A stretch of DNA of 64,000 nt, taken from positions 186,001 through 250,000 of the forward strand of contig NZ_JABMCC010000115.1 of NCBI RefSeq assembly GCF_013359905.1. The letters are read 5' to 3'. Of this stretch, positions 34,577-44,855 are shown piece after piece. The notes under the pieces are model-generated. The model was not told where the DNA came from, did not search any database, and worked only from the letters and a program-made list of their open reading frames with translations. Position numbers and translations under genes: made by a program. Numbering within the stretch: position 1 is the stretch's first letter; each line of letters opens with the position of its first letter. This stretch comes from Paenibacillus taichungensis. GTDB taxonomy: Bacteria > Bacillota > Bacilli > Paenibacillales > Paenibacillaceae.

Positions 34577-37500
34577 ATGGCATCAAGAAGTAAAAGAAGA
34601 GCATTTGCTGGCAAAGGATTGGCGATTGCATTGATCGCTGCATTATTTACCACCTTGTTTCCGGGCTTTGTCCCATCCAAAGCTCAGGCTGAACCTGCAT
34701 CCTATCTATTGTCTAGCAATCGACCAGCTTATGCTTCATCAACTGAAGGGAATAATACGCCGAATCTCGCCGTTGACGGTTCCAGTGGCACCAGATGGTC
34801 GAGTGCCTGGGGCAAAGATCCACAGTGGCTGTATGTAGATCTGGGTGACACTGCTACGATTGACAAAGTACGCATCCAATGGGAGGGAGCATATGCCAAG
34901 GCTTATCAAGTTCAGGTTTCAACCGATGAAGTGAACTGGACTGACATCTACAATACAGCTACAGGCAATGGCGGGACTGATGAGCTCACCGTTAATGGAA
35001 GCGGCCGCTACGTACGCGTATTAGGGACAGAAAGGGCCCTCGCCAACTATGGTTACTCGATCATTGAATTGGAAGTGTACGGAACGGGTGGCACTGGTGT
35101 ACCACCTGTTACATATGGACCGGATGTGGCTCAGGGTAAGCAAGTTACCGTCTCTTCCTATGAACAATCCGATTATCTGCCCCCTGGGGCAACACTTCCG
35201 GAGAATGCAGTCGATGGGAATTCCTCTACCCGATGGGGTTCGAATCATACGGATGACGAATGGATCTATGTGGATTTGGGCAGCAAGCGGAACATTGGAC
35301 GAGTGGTTCTGAACTGGGAAGGGGCTGCAGGACGTGCCTTTGATCTGCAAATCTCCGATGATGCCACTGCCTGGACTACCGTGTACCGGGAGCTGCATGG
35401 CAAGGGAGGGAAACAGGATATTTCGATGTATGCATCCGGACGTTATGTCAAAATGCAAGGCATCGGAAGAGCGACCAATTTTGGCTACTCTCTGTTTGAT
35501 TTTGAAGTATACGACTATGTAGACGGAACGCCGAAGCCATCCTACCCAATCCCTGAATTGCCAAGTCCCAGCACGGTTCAGGTAGGGAAGGGCAGTTATC
35601 TGACGAATGACATCCGTATGCCTCAGCCCAAACATCCTTCCTATAAAACGGATAACGTTCAAGCACCTATCGCGTCTAATGACTGGTGGCAATCCCTGCT
35701 TATTAAGCCGCTCAGCGATTCCATTATTACACTGCCACTCAAATCCAAGTTCTACCCCCAAGGGCTCGGGCTTCTGAACCCAGGGGAAGGATGGATTAAT
35801 GGAGATGGAAGTGCAGTGAATGCAGACGGAAACCCGGATCTGTATTTTATGTCCACCAATATTAATGCCAATAATATGGAAACCCGAGTAAGCGGGTACA
35901 GCGATTATGCGGTAGATACGATTTTGAGTGACGATGCTTCAGCAAAAATGAAAACGACCTTTGTAAAGGGTTCACCATATGTATTTATGGAATTCAACAA
36001 TCCTAACACAGCCGAAATCTTTTCTTCACTCATTACCAAAGTCGTGAATGGTAATGGAGAAACGGTATTGCAATCGGATGGTGATACCTTTACGGGGGAT
36101 CATATTGGCATTCAGTTGGAGAATCAAAGTGGCGATCCGGCTGGGGGAAAAGAGGAACGGTACTACGGAATATTTGCCCCAGAAGGAACTGTATTCAAAA
36201 AAGCGGGAGCCAAGATCAAACTCCAGCTTGGAGGCGGGAAAGTTTATCTATCCGCAGCGACAATGCCATCTTTAACGGATCTAAATCAATTCCATGAGCA
36301 CGCTTATGCCTTTGTAACGAACACAGAGGTTACTTATAACTATAACGAGCAAACGTCTACCGTTACGACCAACTTCAAAGCCGAGACCGAAGTGAAGCGT
36401 CCAGGGTTCTCACCGAACACATTGCAGGCCCTATATCCACATCAATGGAAAATTACGAATTCTCCACTTACTTCGCTCACATATCCGTCCATTCGTGGAA
36501 CGTTGAAAGTGCGGGAAGGAAACCAGTTTACGGTGGAGGATCATTTCTACGGCATGGTTCCCCAGTTCACAGAACCTACCAATGCAGAATACAACCGAGA
36601 AGAGATGGTAGCCTATCTCGAAATGCTCAAAACGGAGACAGACAACAATCTGATGGCTGCTGACGCTTACTGGCAAGGCAAAAAACTTCATCCTCTTGCC
36701 ATGGGTGTACTTGCGGCGAACGAAATGGGAGAGACCGTCTACCGTGACCTGTTCCTTTCCCGCATGAAAGAGATTCTGGTCGATTGGTATACGTACACAG
36801 CAGGTGAACCTGATTATTTCCTCTATTACAATGATGATTGGGGAACGATGTACTACAAGACAAGTGAGTTTGGTGCTAACTATGGAATTACAGATCATCA
36901 TTTCACTTATGGGTATTATGTATTTGCATCAGCAGTGTTGGCTACTTTTGATAAACAGTTCCGGGCAGACTATGGTGATATGGTGGATCATCTTATTCGG
37001 GATTATGGCAATCCGTCCAAGAACGATCCGTTGTATCCGTCTTTCCGCAGCTTTGATCCTTATCAGGGCCATTCCTGGGCAGGAGGCTATGCAGATAATG
37101 ATAGTGGCAACAATCAGGAAGCTGCTGGTGAATCCCTCTTTGGCTGGGTAGGGCAGTATATGTGGAGCTTGTTAACCAAAGATCAGGATTTCCGAGATGC
37201 TGCGATTTACGGATTCACAACTGAACTGAAGGCAATTGAGCAATACTGGTTCAACTATGATGGAGATAATTGGCTCGATGAATGGAAACACGCTTCTGTA
37301 GGGCAAGTCTATGGAAGTTCGTATTTCTTTGGTACCTTCTTTAGCGGTGAACCGGTTCATATTTATGGTATTCACTGGCTGCCAACCAGTGAATATCTGA
37401 CCAGTTATGGTCTGGACAAAACGAAGGCTGCTGGCTTGTATAACGGATTTGTTGCCGATAACGGTGGACCTGAACGAGAATGGCAGCATATTGTATGGCC

Positions 37501-38275
37501 TATTCAGGCGCTAAGTGATCCGGCTGAAGTGCTTGCCAAGTGGAATGCTTCATCGATGCAAAAAAATGAAGTTTTTAATACGTACTGGTTCGTAAACAGT
37601 ATGGCAACACTTGGTGAACGGACGAAAGACATCTGGGCCACCGGATGGAGCAGTGCAACCGTCTACAAGAAAAATGGAACATATACTGCACAAATCTGGA
37701 ATCCGACAGATGAGAGTGTAACGGTCACTTTCAAAAATGCATCTGGGACCACTGGAAAAGCTGTTGTTGGGCCTAAGTCTCTGGTAAGAGTCGATCCAAC
37801 CCAAAATACGCAAGTTTCTGATTCCTGGATTCCCTGGAACGGAGAAAACGGAGGAAATGAAGGTGGAGAAGATGGAGGGGATACGAACGTTAATTTTGCA
37901 CTTAACAAAAATGTGACCGTTTCTTCAACGGAAGAGCCTTTTGTTGGCAATAATGCAGTCGATGGCAATCCCGAGACACGTTGGAGTTCCGGATTTGGAG
38001 ATACCCCGGAGTGGATTACGATTGATCTGGGAGAGGCCAAGCAAGTAAAACGCATCAAGCTGAATTGGGAAGCAGCCTATGCTACAGCTTATCGTATTGA
38101 CGTATCGGAAGATGGTACCGTTTGGAAGGAAGTGTATCATACGCAAGAGGGCAAAGGTGGTCTGGAAGAACTTGCGGTGAACGGAAAAGGAAAATATGTG
38201 CGACTCACGGGAGAGAAACGAGCCACCCAATATGGGTACTCACTCTATGAAGTGGAAGTGTATGGTAGAGACTAG
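34577..38275 (+). CDS. Secreted GH81 endo-1,3-beta-glucanase with three discoidin (F5/8C) domains
   Basis: 1232 residues. A signal peptide (about 1-40, ending SKAQA) precedes two F5/8-type C carbohydrate-binding domains (about 42-169 and 178-315), a GH81 catalytic region (about 330-1060) and a third F5/8C domain after an acidic Gly-rich linker (about 1103-1232). GH81 signatures are D773 in DHHFTYGYY, DPYQGHSWAGGYAD, and the Glu pair E848/E852 in GNNQEAAGES. It should cut beta-1,3-glucans such as laminarin or fungal cell wall. There is no sortase or S-layer anchor. The adjacent ABC genes probably import its products. Confidence 0.92.
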   Translation: MASRSKRRAFAGKGLAIALIAALFTTLFPGFVPSKAQAEPASYLLSSNRPAYASSTEGNNTPNLAVDGSSGTRWSSAWGKDPQWLYVDLGDTATIDKVRIQWEGAYAKAYQVQVSTDEVNWTDIYNTATGNGGTDELTVNGSGRYVRVLGTERALANYGYSIIELEVYGTGGTGVPPVTYGPDVAQGKQVTVSSYEQSDYLPPGATLPENAVDGNSSTRWGSNHTDDEWIYVDLGSKRNIGRVVLNWEGAAGRAFDLQISDDATAWTTVYRELHGKGGKQDISMYASGRYVKMQGIGRATNFGYSLFDFEVYDYVDGTPKPSYPIPELPSPSTVQVGKGSYLTNDIRMPQPKHPSYKTDNVQAPIASNDWWQSLLIKPLSDSIITLPLKSKFYPQGLGLLNPGEGWINGDGSAVNADGNPDLYFMSTNINANNMETRVSGYSDYAVDTILSDDASAKMKTTFVKGSPYVFMEFNNPNTAEIFSSLITKVVNGNGETVLQSDGDTFTGDHIGIQLENQSGDPAGGKEERYYGIFAPEGTVFKKAGAKIKLQLGGGKVYLSAATMPSLTDLNQFHEHAYAFVTNTEVTYNYNEQTSTVTTNFKAETEVKRPGFSPNTLQALYPHQWKITNSPLTSLTYPSIRGTLKVREGNQFTVEDHFYGMVPQFTEPTNAEYNREEMVAYLEMLKTETDNNLMAADAYWQGKKLHPLAMGVLAANEMGETVYRDLFLSRMKEILVDWYTYTAGEPDYFLYYNDDWGTMYYKTSEFGANYGITDHHFTYGYYVFASAVLATFDKQFRADYGDMVDHLIRDYGNPSKNDPLYPSFRSFDPYQGHSWAGGYADNDSGNNQEAAGESLFGWVGQYMWSLLTKDQDFRDAAIYGFTTELKAIEQYWFNYDGDNWLDEWKHASVGQVYGSSYFFGTFFSGEPVHIYGIHWLPTSEYLTSYGLDKTKAAGLYNGFVADNGGPEREWQHIVWPIQALSDPAEVLAKWNASSMQKNEVFNTYWFVNSMATLGERTKDIWATGWSSATVYKKNGTYTAQIWNPTDESVTVTFKNASGTTGKAVVGPKSLVRVDPTQNTQVSDSWIPWNGENGGNEGGEDGGDTNVNFALNKNVTVSSTEEPFVGNNAVDGNPETRWSSGFGDTPEWITIDLGEAKQVKRIKLNWEAAYATAYRIDVSEDGTVWKEVYHTQEGKGGLEELAVNGKGKYVRLTGEKRATQYGYSLYEVEVYGRD

Positions 38276-38300
38276 ACGTTCACAATGTTCTAGACACGGG

Positions 38301-38340
38301 AACAGCAGATCAGTATATTCTGATCTGCTGTTTGTGTTTA
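38301..38340 (+). terminator. Terminator of the GH81 gene
   Basis: AACAGCAGATCAG pairs with CTGATCTGCTGTT and is followed by a T-rich tail. Confidence 0.85.
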
Positions 38341-38381
38341 GAGCATGTTTAAGATAAAACGGTACAATGGCGGATTCGCAT

Positions 38382-39356
38382 TTAGGCTGCAGACGTCTTA
38401 TCAGCATTGTGAAGAGTCTGCGAACGACGCCCAAGCAGATAGCCTGCAAGCGAGGCCAACATCTGCTGGAATACCATGCCGAGTACAACCGGGACGGCAA
38501 CCGGTGGAGGGAAATAAGATACGGCAAGTACCGCTCCCGCACTAATATTGCGCATGCCTCCGTTGAACACAAGTGCAACCTGATCGGCTTCATTCCAACC
38601 GAGTAATCGGGCAACGAAGTAGCTTAGAGCATAGCCAAATGAGGCCAGAAAAATAATGATGGCTGCTAGACCAGCGAGCTGCCAGTTAAAGTCAGCCAAA
38701 TAGGGAGCAACAACAGAACCATTAATCGCGACAACCGCTGCCATGAACAATTTGGAGAACGGATTCAGTCTGGGCCCCCAGACCGGAACAATGGCCCCTT
38801 TGGTCCATTCATTCAAAAGCATTCCGAGCAAGGAGGGGACAACGATCATCCAGAACAGACTGCTCATCATGGCTGCAATATCCAACGATACGCTAGTGCC
38901 AATCAGCAAGGATAACACACCGGGTACCACGAAAGGAGCAAGCATGGTGTCAATCAGGATAATCGACAGCGTCAGAGCGATATTGCCCCGATAGATGCTG
39001 ACCCAGATAAAACTGCTCACACCTGTCGGAATAACGGCAGCTAGAACAAGGCCCGTTATCGTGTAGGCATCCGTTGGGAAGACCAGGTGACCCATGCCTA
39101 GAGCAATGAGAGGCATCGCCAGATGCAGAATAAACAGACAAACAAACAGTGGAAAAGGCTTCTTCAGCACGTTCACAAAATCCCGTATCCCGAGACTGAT
39201 GCTTCCGGCAAACGTCATGAACGCAAAAAGCCATGGCGACAAAAAGGTATAAGAAGAAAGAAGACTCCCGCAAAGAACGCCAATAATAATGCTGATTGGG
39301 GTAATCAGTGGCATGATGCGGTTCAAGCGTACATTTAAGGCCTGAAGCATATTCAT
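38382..39356 (-). CDS. Bile acid:sodium symporter (BASS) family transporter
   Basis: 324 residues with nine to ten predicted helices. The PLITPISIIIGVLCG opening, the VLAAVIPTGVSSFIW segment and FNGGMRNISAGAVLAV are characteristic of BASS-family proteins, which move organic anions with Na+. AAAGGGA precedes the ATG at 39356. The substrate is unknown; the neighbours do not suggest one. Confidence 0.87.
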   Translation of the reverse strand: MNMLQALNVRLNRIMPLITPISIIIGVLCGSLLSSYTFLSPWLFAFMTFAGSISLGIRDFVNVLKKPFPLFVCLFILHLAMPLIALGMGHLVFPTDAYTITGLVLAAVIPTGVSSFIWVSIYRGNIALTLSIILIDTMLAPFVVPGVLSLLIGTSVSLDIAAMMSSLFWMIVVPSLLGMLLNEWTKGAIVPVWGPRLNPFSKLFMAAVVAINGSVVAPYLADFNWQLAGLAAIIIFLASFGYALSYFVARLLGWNEADQVALVFNGGMRNISAGAVLAVSYFPPPVAVPVVLGMVFQQMLASLAGYLLGRRSQTLHNADKTSAA

Positions 39357-39491
39357 GACATCCCTTTACCGTATGATTCCTTTATTATACATGTTAATAA
39401 CGCTGAGTGCAGACCCATTTGCAATGTAGCATACGGAGCAGTTATCATAAATCTGGAAGAAACACTTCAAGTTGAAGAAGGGGAGATGGTC

Positions 39492-39968
39492 ATGATTAAA
39501 CGAAAAAGAAAGCACACATTGATGATGGCAGGCCTCATTGCGTCAAGTATTCTTGTGATATCCGCCTGTTCTGTTGTAGAACAAGCGAATCAAAGTTTGA
39601 ATTACGTTAGTGGGGCTACTGATTATATAGAGCAAGTATCGAACGCCGGAGCCGAACTGCAAGAACTCGCATCAGGAGCGGTGAGTAACCCGGAAGTAAC
39701 AACTCAGGTACAGGAGAAAATAGATCAGATTCAGGCGGAAGCCAGCGAATTCTCTCAGCTTACTGCACCAGCGATAGGGGAAAGCATTCATGAAAATCTG
39801 GTCAGTTACAACAATCAATTAACCGAAGTGGTGGGTCAATTTGAGAATACGCTTGCAGAGCAGGGCTTTACGGCAGAAAACTGGGAGAAGACAGGGATTC
39901 CTGAATTGATCACCAATATTAATGGTTTAAAAGATCCATTAAGCGGTCTTGGAATCGAAGTCAATTAA
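39492..39968 (+). CDS. Small lipoprotein, DUF6376-like
   Basis: 158 residues. Signal peptide with a lipobox at VISACS (about Cys 27), then a helical, Gln/Glu-rich domain without catalytic motifs. The pattern resembles the DUF6376 lipoproteins of Bacillales, but this assignment is tentative. The ATG at 39492 is 6 bases after GGGGAG; the in-frame ATG at 39486 would touch it. Single gene with a terminator after it. Confidence 0.72.
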   Translation: MIKRKRKHTLMMAGLIASSILVISACSVVEQANQSLNYVSGATDYIEQVSNAGAELQELASGAVSNPEVTTQVQEKIDQIQAEASEFSQLTAPAIGESIHENLVSYNNQLTEVVGQFENTLAEQGFTAENWEKTGIPELITNINGLKDPLSGLGIEVN

Positions 39969-40014
39969 GATTTAAACAGTCTAGGCCTTGAGCATTAGCA
40001 GGTTCATCTCATGG

Positions 40015-40067
40015 AAAAGGACGATATACCGGAGTGATGTTAATCACTTCCAGATATCGTCCTTTTT
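40015..40067. terminator. Bidirectional terminator
   Basis: AAAAGGACGATAT...ATATCGTCCTTTTT with an inner AGTGAT/ATCACT helix, between convergent genes. Confidence 0.82.
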
Positions 40068-40080
40068 GCTTTTTCTAATA

Positions 40081-40575
40081 TTAAGATGATGATTTGCCAC
40101 GAATTTTGGAACTTAGATCTTCAATCTGTTCATCCAGTACATTTCCTGCTTTACTTAGAAACCCTGTAATAAGCTCCAGCTCTTCCTCAGTGTAAGTGGA
40201 AGCCATTTTAACCATAGCTGCGTGAAGGGTGAGGTACGTGCTGCTGACCTCTTCCTTGTTTTCGTACAAAGGCACAATGATGACTTTACGGCGGTCATTG
40301 GGGTCATTTTCCCGGCGAACAAAGCCGTTCTTCTCAAGCCTGTCAATTAATGTCGTGACACTCCCTGTGGCCAGACCGGTAAGTTTTGACAGCTCACCTG
40401 CAGTGATTGGACCTTTCTCGCGCAGGATATCCACGGATATGAAATCGTTATTGTACAAGCCTAAAGAGGCAGCCACATGCTGCTGATATAAAACGGTTCG
40501 TGTACCCAGGCTCCGCATGCGCAACGTAAAATTCTCCTGTAATTCGGTAGGTTGTTGTTGATGTTCTCTTGACAA
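40081..40575 (-). CDS. MarR family transcriptional regulator
   Basis: 164 residues with the MarR winged-helix fold. The recognition segment is LSKLTGLATGSVTTLIDRLEKNGFV, followed by the wing RRENDPNDRRKVIIVPL. TTG at 40575 is the start, with GAGGAGGG 7 bases upstream. It is divergent from the UvrA2/efflux/SDR operon and presumably represses it; matching operator-like sequences lie in between. Confidence 0.9.
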   Translation of the reverse strand: MSREHQQQPTELQENFTLRMRSLGTRTVLYQQHVAASLGLYNNDFISVDILREKGPITAGELSKLTGLATGSVTTLIDRLEKNGFVRRENDPNDRRKVIIVPLYENKEEVSSTYLTLHAAMVKMASTYTEEELELITGFLSKAGNVLDEQIEDLSSKIRGKSSS

Positions 40576-40602
40576 AAGATAACCCTCCTCTTAAGATGAC
40601 AT

Positions 40603-40623
40603 ATATCTTGATTATCGAGATAT
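40603..40623. promoter_or_regulatory. Palindromic operator candidate for MarR
   Basis: ATATCT-N9-AGATAT inverted repeat, about 30 bases upstream of the MarR-type start. It overlaps the left copy of a 16-base direct repeat. Confidence 0.55.
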
Positions 40624-40664
40624 TAGATTAACAAGATAATAAATTTTGGAGATACTAGATTGAC
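40617..40664. repeat. 16-base direct repeat in the MarR/UvrA2 intergenic region
   Basis: GAGATATTAGATTAAC (40617-40632) and GAGATACTAGATTGAC (40649-40664) differ at two positions and start 32 bases apart, close to three helical turns. The right copy contains a possible -35 TTGACG. Probable regulator-binding sites. Confidence 0.55.
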
Positions 40665-40727
40665 GTATGATTAATTTCAACTTATTTTAACGAACTCTGT
40701 ACTTATTTGCAAAGGGGACGATCGATT

Positions 40728-43232
40728 TTGAGAGACACAATGATGATTAAAGGTGCACGGGAGAACAACCTGAAGAATATTTCACTTTCGATTCCGAAGT
40801 ATAAATTGGTTGTTCTAACGGGTCCGTCCGGCTCCGGCAAATCCACGCTGGCAATGGATACCCTTCAGCGAGAATGCCAGAGACAATACATGGAATCGAT
40901 GGGATTAACATCGGATTCGATCAGCAAACCAAAGGTGGAGTCGATCACAGGTCTTTCTCCATCCATCAGCGTAGGACAGCACATTACTAACCGGAATCCA
41001 CGCTCAACAGTAGGAACAGTGACAGACATTTACACTTACGTTCGTTTCATTTTTTCCAGACTAGGAGAGCGTATATGTCCATCCTGTATTGGCACCATTT
41101 CGCCATCGTGGGAAGCGGCTGGTCATCTAACTGAGGAAGACGAATACATGGGACATCAGATTATACTTTGTCCACATTGCAATACCGAGCTGGAGAAGCT
41201 GGGTATGTCACACTTTTCGTTCAATAAACCGGAGGGTGCTTGTGATATATGTAGTGGACTGGGTCATGTGGCATCAATCAACGAAGCTGCTGTATTCAAT
41301 CCTGAGCTTAGTGTGCGGGATGGAGGTGTAGCTTCGTTAAATGGTGTGCATCGGGATATTCAGATCCGAATTCTGGTTGCAGCTGGACAGCATTTTGGAT
41401 TCGGATTCGATCCGGATCGGCCATTGAAGGACCTTGGTGAAATCGAGCGTGATTTGCTGTACTACGGCGTCGATAGCGAAGAATTCAAGCAGCATTACCC
41501 TAATATCAAACCCATCCAGGGAACCAAGTTCGAAGGTGTAATCCCCGGATTGTGGCGACGCTATAAGGAAAAGGAAGGAGAAGGTGGTGGAACGGAAAAA
41601 GACGGACGTTTTTTTCATCAACAGCAGTGTCCTGAATGTCAGGGAGCTCGTTTGAAAAAAGAAATTCTTTCGGTAAGCGTAGCTGGCGCATCCATCTCCG
41701 ACGTCACCAACTGGTCATTCAGCAAAGTGTTGGAATGGACGGGAGGACTTCAAGAAGTGATCTCATCCGAGGCACATCACCTGCTTGATCCAATCCTTCA
41801 CGATCTGCCCACCAAATTGAAACGCATTATGGATGTTGGACTTGGCTATCTCTCCATGGATCGTCAGACCGTAACTTTATCTGGTGGTGAAACCCAGCGA
41901 TTACGACTTGCAACGCTTCTAGGCTCTGGTTTAACGGGCGTATTGTATATTCTGGACGAACCGACAACAGGGCTTCATCCGAAAGATACCGTTGGCCTGA
42001 TTCGTGTACTTCAGGAGCTTCGTGATCTGGGCAATACGATCCTCGTCATTGAACACGATATTGAGATGATGCGTGCTGCCGATCATGTGATCGACATTGG
42101 ACCTGGTGCTGGAGTCAATGGAGGGATAGTTGTTGGTGAAGGGAGCCTGGAGGATGTAATGGCAATTGAGCTTTCGGTTACGGGGGCTTATCTGAGAAAT
42201 GAATCTTTGGCTAGTCCTTCTTATAACCGAAGAACAGGTACGGGGCAGCATCTTGCCATTCGGGGAGCCCATTTGCGCAACATCGATATTCCGGTTGTAT
42301 CTTTTCCATTAGGCACACTGATCTCCGTAACGGGTGTTTCGGGGTCCGGCAAATCTACGCTTGTATTTGATATCCTCGCACAGGGTATGGAGTCAGGTCT
42401 GAAACCAACAGGTTGTGAAGAGATAACAGGCTTGGAGCACGTAGGTGATATCGTTATTTTTGACCAAACGCCGATGGGCAGAATGCAACGGTCGAATGTG
42501 GCCACCTACACCGATGTATTTACGCACCTGCGTCAGCTGTTCGCTGGTTTGCCAGATGCCAAGGCACGAAAGCTAACTGCGAAGCACTTCTCGTTTAATA
42601 CACCCGGAGGGCGCTGTGAAACCTGTCAAGGTCTTGGGGTATTGTCTGTAGACATGAACTTCCTGCCTGATCTGGAGGTAACTTGTCATGATTGCAAGGG
42701 CAGACGGTTCGTGGATGAGGTGTTACAGGTTCAATACGAAGGTTTCTCGATATCTGATGTACTGAATATGGCAGTGGCCGAAAGTCTGCCTGTCCTGAAA
42801 AGTCAGACCAAAATCGCCGATCTTGTAGAGATGTTGTGTGAAGTTGGACTGGGTTACCTCCAATGGGGTCAATCCGTCAAAACATTGTCAGGTGGTGAGG
42901 GCCAACGGATCAGGCTGGCAAAAGAGCTGAGTAAAAAGAGCAAAAAACACACGCTCTATCTGTTGGATGAGCCAACAACCGGCCTTCATCCGTCAGACAT
43001 CAAGCAACTCCATATTTTGCTGGATAAGCTGGTTGAGTCGGGGAATACCGTTGTCGTTGTAGAGCACAGTCTGGAATTGATTCGGGAATCCGATTGGGTT
43101 ATTGACATTGGCCCAGAAGGTGGCGCAGCGGGTGGAGAACTGGTAGCCGAAGGTACGCCGGAGCAGGTGGCGGAAGTCAGAGCCTCCCATACAGGACAAT
43201 TTTTGAAGCGTATATTAGCCGAAGGGCTTTAA
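40728..43232 (+). CDS. UvrA2-type ABC ATPase (UvrA-like, lacking the UvrB-binding domain)
   Basis: 834 residues, about 110 shorter than UvrA. Walker A motifs are GPSGSGKST and GVSGSGKST. Zinc-finger Cys pairs are present (CPHC...CDIC near 148-175; CETC...CHDC in the second half), with both LSGGETQRLRLA and LSGGEGQRIRLA signatures and ILDEPTTGLHP twice. The UvrB-binding segment expected between the RSTVGTVTDIY region and the first zinc finger is nearly absent, as in UvrA2/DrrC-like proteins linked to DNA-binding drug resistance. TTG at 40728 follows AAAGGGG. Operon with an efflux pump and an SDR. Confidence 0.88.
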   Translation: MRDTMMIKGARENNLKNISLSIPKYKLVVLTGPSGSGKSTLAMDTLQRECQRQYMESMGLTSDSISKPKVESITGLSPSISVGQHITNRNPRSTVGTVTDIYTYVRFIFSRLGERICPSCIGTISPSWEAAGHLTEEDEYMGHQIILCPHCNTELEKLGMSHFSFNKPEGACDICSGLGHVASINEAAVFNPELSVRDGGVASLNGVHRDIQIRILVAAGQHFGFGFDPDRPLKDLGEIERDLLYYGVDSEEFKQHYPNIKPIQGTKFEGVIPGLWRRYKEKEGEGGGTEKDGRFFHQQQCPECQGARLKKEILSVSVAGASISDVTNWSFSKVLEWTGGLQEVISSEAHHLLDPILHDLPTKLKRIMDVGLGYLSMDRQTVTLSGGETQRLRLATLLGSGLTGVLYILDEPTTGLHPKDTVGLIRVLQELRDLGNTILVIEHDIEMMRAADHVIDIGPGAGVNGGIVVGEGSLEDVMAIELSVTGAYLRNESLASPSYNRRTGTGQHLAIRGAHLRNIDIPVVSFPLGTLISVTGVSGSGKSTLVFDILAQGMESGLKPTGCEEITGLEHVGDIVIFDQTPMGRMQRSNVATYTDVFTHLRQLFAGLPDAKARKLTAKHFSFNTPGGRCETCQGLGVLSVDMNFLPDLEVTCHDCKGRRFVDEVLQVQYEGFSISDVLNMAVAESLPVLKSQTKIADLVEMLCEVGLGYLQWGQSVKTLSGGEGQRIRLAKELSKKSKKHTLYLLDEPTTGLHPSDIKQLHILLDKLVESGNTVVVVEHSLELIRESDWVIDIGPEGGAAGGELVAEGTPEQVAEVRASHTGQFLKRILAEGL

Positions 43233-43259
43233 TCAGAATGGATAAGGGGAAAAATAATC

Positions 43260-44789
43260 ATGGTAAAAAGCAATAAATTAGGCGTTATTCTTGCAGGCTT
43301 GCTGCTTGCCATTCTCATGGCTTCGATGGATAACACCATCGTTGCCACTGCAATTGGTACCATCGTAGGTGATCTTGGTGGATTTGATAAATTAATGTGG
43401 GTTACCTCTGCCTATATGGTTGCAGAGATGGCGGGTATGCCGATCTTCGGTAAACTATCGGATATGTATGGCCGCAAGCGATTTTTCATTTTTGGAATCA
43501 TTGTATTTATGATTGGTTCTGCATTGTGCGGGACGGCGGATTCCATCATTCAGCTCAGTATTTATCGTGCGATTCAGGGAATCGGCGGCGGGGCGTTGAT
43601 GCCGATCGCATTTACCATTATGTTTGATGTCGTTCCCGCAGACAAACGGGGTAAAGTGGGGGGACTATTCGGTGCAGTCTTTGGTTTATCCAGTATTTTC
43701 GGACCCCTTCTCGGGGCCTATCTCACTGATTACATTCATTGGTCCTGGATTTTCTATATCAACCTGCCACTTGGTCTGATCGCCTTTGTCATGATTGCAT
43801 TCTTCTATAAAGAATCCGTAGAGCATTCCAAACAGAAAATTGACTATTTTGGCGCATTCACACTGGTAGCTTCCATCGTGTGCCTTATGTTTGCACTTGA
43901 ACTTGGAGGCAAGGAATACGCCTGGAATTCCAGCATGATCGTAGGTTTGTTTGCTGCGTTCGCCGTGCTGATGACTGCATTTGTGTTCATAGAGCGCCGA
44001 GTGGCAGAACCAATTATTACATTTAGCATGTTCAAAAACCGGCTGTATTCCACCAGCAATCTGATGGCCATATTTAGTGGTGCAGCCTTTATTACAGCTT
44101 CCATCTATATCCCCATTTATATTCAGGGTGTACTTGGTGGATCGGCCACCAATTCCGGTCTTGTTCTTCTGCCGATGATGCTTGGATCGGTTGTGACAGC
44201 TGCGGGTGGAGGAGCCATGCTTACCAAGCTCAGATACCGCTCCATCATGTTACCTACACTCGCGCTGCTGGTTATTGGTATTGCCTTGCTGACAACGTTA
44301 ACGACAGATTCCTCCCGATTTATGGTGACTATCTTCATGATTCTGGTTGGTCTGGGCATTGGGTCTTCGTTCTCTGTATTGAGCAATGCAGCCATTCACG
44401 GTTTCTCAGCAAGACAGCGTGGTTCGGCCAGTTCAACACTTAACTTCAATAGGGAACTCGGTATGACGTTGGGAATCACGGTATTTGGTATCGTACAAAG
44501 TCACGTATTTACGAGTAAATTGGTCTCCTTCTTTGGAAATAGTAATGGTAGTGAGCAGGGTGGTGGCGTGAATCTGAGTGATCCTAGCTTAGTCCTAAAA
44601 CCGGACACTCGTGCTGATATTCCTGCGCCAATGTTGGATAAGATTACAGAAGCATTGTCCTCATCCATCGTTCATACGTTTGCCTGGGCCATCATTCCGG
44701 CCGTTATTGCTCTATTGGCTGCTTGGTTTATGAGTAAGGAAAAATTTGACCCTGCATCCGAGTCAGATGAATATTTAGCTTCACACTAG
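43260..44789 (+). CDS. DHA2-family MFS drug efflux pump (EmrB/QacA type)
   Basis: 509 residues with about 14 helices. The start MASMDNTIVATAIGTI region is the DHA2 motif D1-like segment, and FGKLSDMYGRKRFF is the MFS motif A between helices 2 and 3. A charged loop near residues 420-445 separates the last helices. Exports drugs by proton antiport. It begins 27 bases after the UvrA2 stop with AAGGGG upstream. Confidence 0.9.
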   Translation: MVKSNKLGVILAGLLLAILMASMDNTIVATAIGTIVGDLGGFDKLMWVTSAYMVAEMAGMPIFGKLSDMYGRKRFFIFGIIVFMIGSALCGTADSIIQLSIYRAIQGIGGGALMPIAFTIMFDVVPADKRGKVGGLFGAVFGLSSIFGPLLGAYLTDYIHWSWIFYINLPLGLIAFVMIAFFYKESVEHSKQKIDYFGAFTLVASIVCLMFALELGGKEYAWNSSMIVGLFAAFAVLMTAFVFIERRVAEPIITFSMFKNRLYSTSNLMAIFSGAAFITASIYIPIYIQGVLGGSATNSGLVLLPMMLGSVVTAAGGGAMLTKLRYRSIMLPTLALLVIGIALLTTLTTDSSRFMVTIFMILVGLGIGSSFSVLSNAAIHGFSARQRGSASSTLNFNRELGMTLGITVFGIVQSHVFTSKLVSFFGNSNGSEQGGGVNLSDPSLVLKPDTRADIPAPMLDKITEALSSSIVHTFAWAIIPAVIALLAAWFMSKEKFDPASESDEYLASH

Positions 44790-44855
44790 CAAGACTATGT
44801 AATGGATTTGTGTGCACGATATGACAATATGTTCTTATCAAAGGAGACCTGCGTT

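Noticed and set aside
35021..35761. 246-codon minus-strand frame in the GH81 gene
   Set aside because: Antisense to discoidin-domain sequence, rich in Cys, Arg and His as expected for a shadow frame.
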